From NCBI GenBank assembly GCA_009706135.1, contig WLRX01000026.1, forward strand, positions 1 through 10,089: a stretch of 10,089 nt of DNA, given 5' to 3'. Made by a program: the position numbers and the translations under genes. This document shows positions 6,110 through 10,089 of the stretch, one piece after another. This DNA comes from Actinomycetota bacterium (GTDB lineage Bacteria > Actinomycetota > Actinomycetes > Nanopelagicales > Nanopelagicaceae). Position 1 is the stretch's first letter. Each line of letters opens with the position of its first letter. The notes below the pieces were generated by a model that was given only the letters and a program-made list of their open reading frames with translations, did no database searches and was not told the origin of the DNA.

Positions 6110-7351
6110 ATGATTTTAAATTCAGAAATAGTTCGTGAGTATTATGCAATCCTGAACCCACATTCTAAGAAAATGGTTCTAGGAGTGCTGCTCAGTGCCA
6201 TCGGAACCGGTATGACGCTCTCGCTTTTATTGGTTTATTTACATGACATGCGTGGCTTCACAAATACTTTTGGCGGATTCTTACTCTCTTTAGGTGCTGC
6301 GGTTTCACTGCTCGTTGGCGGACCAGTTGGCGCTCTGATAGATCGGATTGGCCCAAAAAAAGTAATAATCGTCGGAATTGTTGCCGAAGCAATCGGAACT
6401 GGCGGTTGGGCATTTGTACAAACTCACCGTGATGCCATTGTGGTTATGAGCATTCAATCTGTAGGAGCAGCATTTATTTGGCCCCCAATAAATGTGATGC
6501 TGACGCGGTTGAGTAAGGAAAAAGATCGTCAGAACATATTCGGCTTAAATTTCATGCTGCTAAATCTTGGAATTGGTTTGGGCGGTTTATTTGCCTCACT
6601 GGTAATTACTGAAGGTTCTCTGCGTTCATTTCAGATCATGTACGTCTTAGATTCATTCACATTCTTACTCTTTTTGCTCATTATTTTGTTTATTCGTACT
6701 CCACTTATCGGAAAGTACGTTCCCGAAGCACATGAACCAAAGAGCGGCAGTTATAAAGAAGTGTGGGCAAATAAGCAAATAGTTCTGCTTAGTATTTCTG
6801 GATTAGTTCTATTGATCTTTGGGTATGCGAGTTTGCAAGCGGGGCTTCCGATTTATGCCACACAGTACTTAGGACTTTCACCTAAATGGCTCGGAATTTT
6901 TTATGCCGCAAATACGATCTCTATAGTTTTATTCCAACCAGCGGTTTTGCGCAGACTCAGCCGTGAATCAAAGTACAAGGCACTTATTGCTGTAGGAATA
7001 ATTTGGTCTATTTCGTGGGGTGTAGTTGGAATATCACCACTCTTACCAATTATTGCTGGCGCAATAATGTTGTGCATCAGCCAAATAGTCTTTGCATTTG
7101 GAGAAATGATTTGGTCGCCAACACTTCCAGCACTTGCCAATGAGTTATCACCCGAACATATTCGTGGGCGGACAAACGCTTTGACTGGATTGCAATGGGG
7201 AGTCTCGGGTGTCATTGGACCAGCAATTAGTGGCCCCATGCTTGGTGCGGGCCTTGAAAGTGCGTGGATATTTACAATGCTTATTGGAGCGCTTTTGCCG
7301 CTGCCGCTTTTCTTTAAATTAACGAAGATGGCAACGAAACTGAGTAATTAA
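6110..7351 (+). CDS. Major facilitator superfamily transporter
   Basis: A 413-residue membrane protein with the 6+6 helix layout of MFS carriers: hydrophobic segments from about 22 to 195, a polar central loop at about 200-222 (YVPEAHEPKSGSYKEVW), then segments from about 223 to 402. MFS motif A is clear between helices 2 and 3 (GGPVGALIDRIGPKK, 70-84), and the second-half counterpart is degenerate (LRRLSRESKYK, 280-290). The GRTNALTGLQWGVSGVIGPA stretch (353-372) near the C-terminus is typical of drug-efflux-like MFS proteins. Direction and substrate are unknown. Its ATG follows the hydrolase stop with no gap, so translational coupling is likely. Its stop overlaps the convergent lipoprotein stop by 4 nt. 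Confidence 0.88.
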   Translation: MILNSEIVREYYAILNPHSKKMVLGVLLSAIGTGMTLSLLLVYLHDMRGFTNTFGGFLLSLGAAVSLLVGGPVGALIDRIGPKKVIIVGIVAEAIGTGGWAFVQTHRDAIVVMSIQSVGAAFIWPPINVMLTRLSKEKDRQNIFGLNFMLLNLGIGLGGLFASLVITEGSLRSFQIMYVLDSFTFLLFLLIILFIRTPLIGKYVPEAHEPKSGSYKEVWANKQIVLLSISGLVLLIFGYASLQAGLPIYATQYLGLSPKWLGIFYAANTISIVLFQPAVLRRLSRESKYKALIAVGIIWSISWGVVGISPLLPIIAGAIMLCISQIVFAFGEMIWSPTLPALANELSPEHIRGRTNALTGLQWGVSGVIGPAISGPMLGAGLESAWIFTMLIGALLPLPLFFKLTKMATKLSN

Positions 7352-7893
7352 GCGAGTTTGCCCGTTGCTTCAACAATGTTGACTGCGTTATTTGTCAGGA
7401 CAACAGTGAGTTCATCACCAGGTGCTCCTGGACAAGAAATGCCCCATGCAAATGAAATTGACGCACCAGCTGCAAGTGGAGTTTGTGGCGCACCATCCAT
7501 TTTGGCATCGCCATCAAAAATATCTACACATGTACCAGCAGTGGTTGTTCCTTTAATAATCAACGTTGCAAGGTCAAGATCTGCCGCTGACCCATTGCTA
7601 ACTGTGATGTTAAATCGTTGATTAATTTGTCCTGGCAACTGACCGGCAGCAAATTTTCCTGGTGTGAATTTTGCAGGTGAGGTCAAAGTAAAAGAGTTTT
7701 TATCTGGAGTTACAACTGCTGTATCAAATGCACCTTTTGCTTGTGCTTCTTCTTCAACTGTGTTTACGAGTGCTTCGCCTTCGGCTGCTGTTGTTGTATC
7801 CGCTTCAGTTCCGCCACCGCATGCGCTCAAGGCAAGGGCAAGAAGTGCGGCTGTGACTGCAGCAGTAACTTTGTGGCTAGTGCGTGTGAACAT
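7348..7893 (-). CDS. Secreted lipoprotein of unknown function
   Basis: A 181-residue lipoprotein. Residues 8-21 form a short hydrophobic signal (KVTAAVTAALLALA) ending in the lipobox LSAC (22-25), so Cys25 should be lipidated and the protein anchored outside the membrane. A low-complexity linker rich in Thr, Ala and Glu (about 29-52) precedes a beta-rich domain (about 55-181) with FNITVSNGSAADLDL (94-108) and AAGASISFAWGISC (141-154), suggestive of an immunoglobulin-like fold such as DUF4352; this is inference. Two cysteines of the mature domain (122 and 154) could form a disulfide. The chosen ATG has a strong GGAGG site (7899-7903) 5 nt upstream. ATG at 7905 and a TTG at 7929 with AGGAG 7 nt before it are in-frame alternatives that only lengthen the signal. 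It is divergent from the ABC permease. Confidence 0.78.
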   Translation of the reverse strand: MFTRTSHKVTAAVTAALLALALSACGGGTEADTTTAAEGEALVNTVEEEAQAKGAFDTAVVTPDKNSFTLTSPAKFTPGKFAAGQLPGQINQRFNITVSNGSAADLDLATLIIKGTTTAGTCVDIFDGDAKMDGAPQTPLAAGASISFAWGISCPGAPGDELTVVLTNNAVNIVEATGKLA

Positions 7894-7919
7894 GTAATCC
7901 TCCATCGGGGCAAGTAAAT

Positions 7920-7931
7920 CCTTGCGCAAGG
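7920..7931. promoter_or_regulatory. 12-bp perfect palindrome, operator candidate
   Basis: CCTTGCGCAAGG is a perfect 12-base palindrome in the 74-bp divergent gap between the lipoprotein and the ABC permease. Its right edge touches the place expected for the permease -35 region (about 7931-7937), and it lies in the untranslated leader of the lipoprotein gene, so one dimeric regulator bound here could affect both. It has no loop, so a DNA-binding site is likelier than an RNA hairpin. Confidence 0.4.
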
Positions 7932-7950
7932 TGTAACTCCTGTGCCTGAA

Positions 7951-7956
7951 AGTATA
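7951..7956 (-). promoter_or_regulatory. Candidate -10 box for the lipoprotein gene
   Basis: On the minus strand TATACT (7956-7951) is close to the TATAAT consensus. It would start transcription near 7944, giving a leader of about 50 nt that contains the palindrome and the GGAGG ribosome site. It overlaps the + strand -10 box by two bases. No clear -35 box is visible. Confidence 0.45.
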
Positions 7957-7967
7957 GAGTAAGCGCC
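7955..7967 (+). promoter_or_regulatory. Leaderless-type -10 box for the ABC importer operon
   Basis: TAGAGT (7955-7960) lies 7 nt before the ATG at 7968, and the 7 nt between (AAGCGCC) contain no ribosome site. This is a fourth start in the window with the TANNNT-N6/7-ATG geometry. The opposing lipoprotein -10 box overlaps it. Confidence 0.45.
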
Positions 7968-8936
7968 ATGACAACCACCGTTGAATCAACCCGTGAAAGC
8001 GATGGTTCAATTCAAGGCCGCAGTCCGCGCCAAATTGCATGGATGCGCTTTAAGCGCAATAAAGTGGGAATGAGCGCTGCTGCCGTAAGCGTTGCTTTGA
8101 TCTCACTCTCTTTATTTGCCCCCATTGTCTGCAAAATATTAGGCATTGATCCCAATACTTTAAATCTAGAAGTTCTTGATAGAAGTGGTATTCCCGATCT
8201 GCCTAATGGTGGCATCAGTCTTGATCACCCACTCGGACTTATTCCTGGCACGGGGCGCGACCTGCTAGCGCAATTGCTTTATGGCTCACGTATTTCATTT
8301 ATGGTTGCAATTCTTACGACTTTTACAAGTTTAACAATTGGGCTGTTTGTGGGAATCATCGGTGGATATTTCCGGGGTCGCGTAGATAGCACTCTTGGTC
8401 GCTTTACAGATTTTATTCTTGCCTTTCCCGCATTTTTTATGATTGTTGCGTTGAGTGAGCCAGTAGTAAAGAGAATAGAAGGCGCCGGAATTGCTCAAGG
8501 AAACTCTGCACGTGTTCTATTTCTAGTTTTCTTTTTATCTTTCTTTGGCTGGCCAGGATTTTCTAGATTAATTCGTTCACAAATACTTAGTTTGCGTGAA
8601 AGAGATTTTGTAACCGCGGCTGAAGCAATGGGAGCAAAACGATCGCGAGTTATTCTTAAAGAGTTATTACCAAATGTGTGGGCACCTGTAATTGTTGTTG
8701 TTTCACTCTCGTTGCCAGGATACTTAGCCGCTGAAGCAGTATTTTCATTTCTGGGTTTAGGTGTTCAACCACCCGCATCAACATGGGGAATCTTGCTTTC
8801 AAATGCATCTCGGTATGTCACCGTAATGCCGAGCTTTTTCTTAATTACTGCAGGATCACTAGTCCTTGTGGTCCTAGCCTTTAACTTGGTGGGCGATGCG
8901 TTGCGAGATGCGCTCGATCCACGCGCAGACCGCTAA
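7968..8936 (+). CDS. Peptide-type ABC transporter permease, DppC/OppC family
   Basis: A 322-residue inner-membrane subunit of an oligopeptide/dipeptide-type ABC importer. A polar N-terminal tail (1-34) precedes the first membrane helix (about 35-57), as in OppC_N domains, and the DHPLGLIPGTGRDLLAQLLY region (86-105) is the usual DppC lead into the permease core. The EAA loop that docks with the ATPases is AAEAMGAKRSRVILKELLPN (217-236). Further helices lie at about 110-133, 148-162, 182-197, 237-263 and 287-308. The length is normal for DppC. The substrate-binding protein follows after 101 nt. The usual partner DppB is not upstream, so it and the ATPases presumably lie beyond the right edge. 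Transport of peptides is the family default, but nickel, sugars and other solutes are also carried by this family. Confidence 0.92.
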   Translation: MTTTVESTRESDGSIQGRSPRQIAWMRFKRNKVGMSAAAVSVALISLSLFAPIVCKILGIDPNTLNLEVLDRSGIPDLPNGGISLDHPLGLIPGTGRDLLAQLLYGSRISFMVAILTTFTSLTIGLFVGIIGGYFRGRVDSTLGRFTDFILAFPAFFMIVALSEPVVKRIEGAGIAQGNSARVLFLVFFLSFFGWPGFSRLIRSQILSLRERDFVTAAEAMGAKRSRVILKELLPNVWAPVIVVVSLSLPGYLAAEAVFSFLGLGVQPPASTWGILLSNASRYVTVMPSFFLITAGSLVLVVLAFNLVGDALRDALDPRADR

Positions 8937-8964
8937 CCTCTCCCCTTCTCGAGTTCACCTCTTA

Positions 8965-8993
8965 TTCACATTTAGGACACTTTCTGCTTGAAT
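8965..8993 (+). promoter_or_regulatory. Weak sigma70-like promoter before the binding-protein gene
   Basis: TTCACA (8965-8970), a 17-nt spacer, and TTGAAT (8988-8993) resemble -35 and -10 boxes. Binding-protein genes are often expressed more strongly than their permeases, so a second promoter in this 101-nt gap would make sense. Both boxes are imperfect and read-through from the permease is also likely. Confidence 0.25.
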
Positions 8994-8995
8994 AT

Positions 8996-9015
8996 GCGCT
9001 CGGGGCAGCCAGCGC
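8996..9015 (+). other. Small inverted repeat in the binding-protein leader
   Basis: GCGCT (8996-9000) and AGCGC (9011-9015) can pair around a 10-nt loop, and GGGC (9003-9006) with GCCC (9014-9017) gives an alternative hairpin. It lies just before the ribosome site AAAGGA (9026-9031). No U-tract follows, so it is not a normal terminator; it might protect or separate the downstream message. Such short stems also arise by chance. Confidence 0.25.
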
Positions 9016-9037
9016 CCACCAACTGAAAGGACCATGA

Positions 9038-10089
9038 ATGAGCAGCATCTCCGCTCTTCGCCGCGTCGTAGTTGTTACTGCCGCAAGTTCACTAGTTATC
9101 TCTGCAGCACTTGTTGCAGGATCACAAGTAGCAAACGCCGCAGAAACTCCACGTACCGGAGGAACACTTGTTCTTCTTGAACACGAACCACGTCTTGATC
9201 ACTTAGATCCGAGCCGTATTTACACAGGACGCGACTTAGCGTTTATGAACTCTTTCCATACACGCACACTCGTTGCATACGCTCCAGTTCCAGGTGAAGC
9301 AGGAGCGAACATCGTTCCTGACTTAGCAACAAACACTGGTATTCCAAGCAACAGCGCAAAGACATGGAAGTTCACACTACGTCCAGGTACCAAGTTTGAT
9401 GATGGAACAGCAATTACATGTGAACACGTTCAATACGGAACTTCGCGTGTATTCGCAACTGATGTGATCACTGATGGTCCTGCCTACTTGCTCTCATGGC
9501 TTGATATTCCAAAGGATGCCGATGGCAACTCGATTTATACTGGTCCATACAAGAACACACCTGAAGGTGTAGCAGCATTTAAGAAGGCTGTTTCTTGTTC
9601 AAAGGACAACCGCACAATCACATTTAAATTGAACAAGTCAGTAGCTGACTTTAACTACTTGGGAACTTACGGAACAATTTCTCCAGTACAGGCAAAACTT
9701 GATACAGGTGATGCGTATGACCTAAAGCCACAGGCAACAGGTCCATACAAGATCTCTCGTAACAACAAGACAGAGCTTGTATTAATCCGTAATAAGTATT
9801 GGTCAAAAGCATCTGATCCTGTTCGTACTCCTTACCCAGACAAGGTTGTTGTTAAGTTTGGTTTAGATGAAGAAGTACAAGATCAGATTTTCCTTGAAGA
9901 TTCACAGCCAAATGCAATGAACTTCAATGGTCCACTTCCTACAAATAAGGATAAGTTCTTCACAGATAACGCATACAAGAATCGTCGTATGAATAACTCT
10001 GATCCTTATGCAAACTACGTTGCATTTAACGTAGCGAAGATGCCATGTCTAGAAGTTCGTGCAGCTATGTACTACGCACGTAACGCAAA
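9038..10089 (+). CDS. ABC transporter substrate-binding protein, family 5 (partial)
   Basis: This frame starts at ATG 9038, 6 nt after AAAGGA (9026-9031), and stays open for 350 codons to the window end; family members run to roughly 500-600 residues, so the C-terminal part is missing. Residues 1-34 are a signal peptide: arginines at 8-9, a hydrophobic core at about 10-27, and a VANA-AE cleavage site. There is no lipobox cysteine. The mature protein starts with TPRTGGTLVLL, followed by EPRLDHLDPSRIY and the WKFTLRPGTKFDDGTAITCEHV block, which are hallmarks of the SBP_bac_5 (DppA/OppA) fold. It captures the solute outside the membrane and delivers it to the permease encoded 101 nt upstream. 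Codon choice looks restricted (many CGT, CTT, GCA, GGA), as in highly expressed genes. Peptides are the default substrate; other solutes are possible. Confidence 0.92.
   Translation, partial: MSSISALRRVVVVTAASSLVISAALVAGSQVANAAETPRTGGTLVLLEHEPRLDHLDPSRIYTGRDLAFMNSFHTRTLVAYAPVPGEAGANIVPDLATNTGIPSNSAKTWKFTLRPGTKFDDGTAITCEHVQYGTSRVFATDVITDGPAYLLSWLDIPKDADGNSIYTGPYKNTPEGVAAFKKAVSCSKDNRTITFKLNKSVADFNYLGTYGTISPVQAKLDTGDAYDLKPQATGPYKISRNNKTELVLIRNKYWSKASDPVRTPYPDKVVVKFGLDEEVQDQIFLEDSQPNAMNFNGPLPTNKDKFFTDNAYKNRRMNNSDPYANYVAFNVAKMPCLEVRAAMYYARNA

Noticed and set aside
6901..7239. A 112-residue minus-strand open frame inside the MFS gene
   Set aside because: The sense strand encodes well-defined transporter helices here; the antisense frame has no start signals or recognisable fold.
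7370..7382. Palindrome TCAACAATGTTGA near the end of the lipoprotein gene, as a terminator or operator
   Set aside because: It has a one-base centre, so it cannot form an RNA hairpin, and it lies within coding sequence with no U-tract. It is probably chance.
7894..8040. Upstream extension of the lipoprotein frame to an ATG at 8040, giving 230 residues
   Set aside because: The extension would run through the divergent promoter region and into the permease gene. The ATG at 7893 has a strong GGAGG site and yields a textbook lipoprotein signal peptide.
9034..9177. An earlier ATG at 9034 as start of the binding protein or of a small gene
   Set aside because: It is in a different frame, gives a 47-residue Arg/Cys/Ser-rich peptide, and its spacing to AAAGGA is only 2 nt. 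ATG 9038 has proper spacing and a signal peptide.
1..10089. tRNA or rRNA genes, CRISPR array, insertion sequence, prophage or defence system
   Set aside because: I found no cloverleaf-like segments, spaced direct repeats, transposase or integrase motifs, or terminal inverted repeats. All sizeable stretches are explained by the listed genes.

Overview
The window looks like a gene-dense, streamlined bacterial chromosome, most plausibly a low-to-moderate GC actinobacterium. A planktonic freshwater lineage of the acI/Nanopelagicales type would fit. The evidence is an actinobacterial-type Tgt, a metallophosphoesterase of a mainly actinobacterial family, very short intergenic gaps, convergent genes that overlap at their stops, and several starts with a TANNNT -10 box 6-7 nt before the ATG, as expected for leaderless transcripts. 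The lineage is inference; no marker gene or rRNA is present.

Region 1 (1-1826) holds the last codons of a + strand gene, then a minus-strand operon read right to left. Its members are a nitroreductase broken by an in-frame TAA, a small protein of the so-called 'virulence factor' family (PF13769), and a stand-alone zinc-dependent homocysteine S-methyltransferase. The last two suggest a split, corrinoid-linked methionine synthase whose other subunits are not in view. An inverted repeat with a U-rich tail sits on the convergent stop codons at the left end.

Region 2 (1852-3965, +) starts from a 25-bp divergent promoter. It holds a calcineurin-like metallophosphoesterase and a RimJ/RimL-like GNAT acetyltransferase, spaced as one operon.

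Region 3 (3955-7351) has tgt on the minus strand. A second 25-bp divergent gap separates it from a + operon of an alpha/beta hydrolase and an MFS transporter, with TAA and ATG abutting.

Region 4 (7348-10089) has a small secreted lipoprotein on the minus strand. A 74-bp divergent promoter region with a 12-bp perfect palindrome lies between it and an oligopeptide/dipeptide-type ABC importer: a DppC/OppC permease, then a family 5 substrate-binding protein that runs off the window end.

There is no mobile element, CRISPR array, tRNA or rRNA. Most genes are ordinary housekeeping or transport genes. The points worth a second look are the nonsense codon in the nitroreductase, the possible split methionine synthase, the compact back-to-back leaderless promoters, the operator-like palindrome, and a substrate-binding protein without a lipobox.
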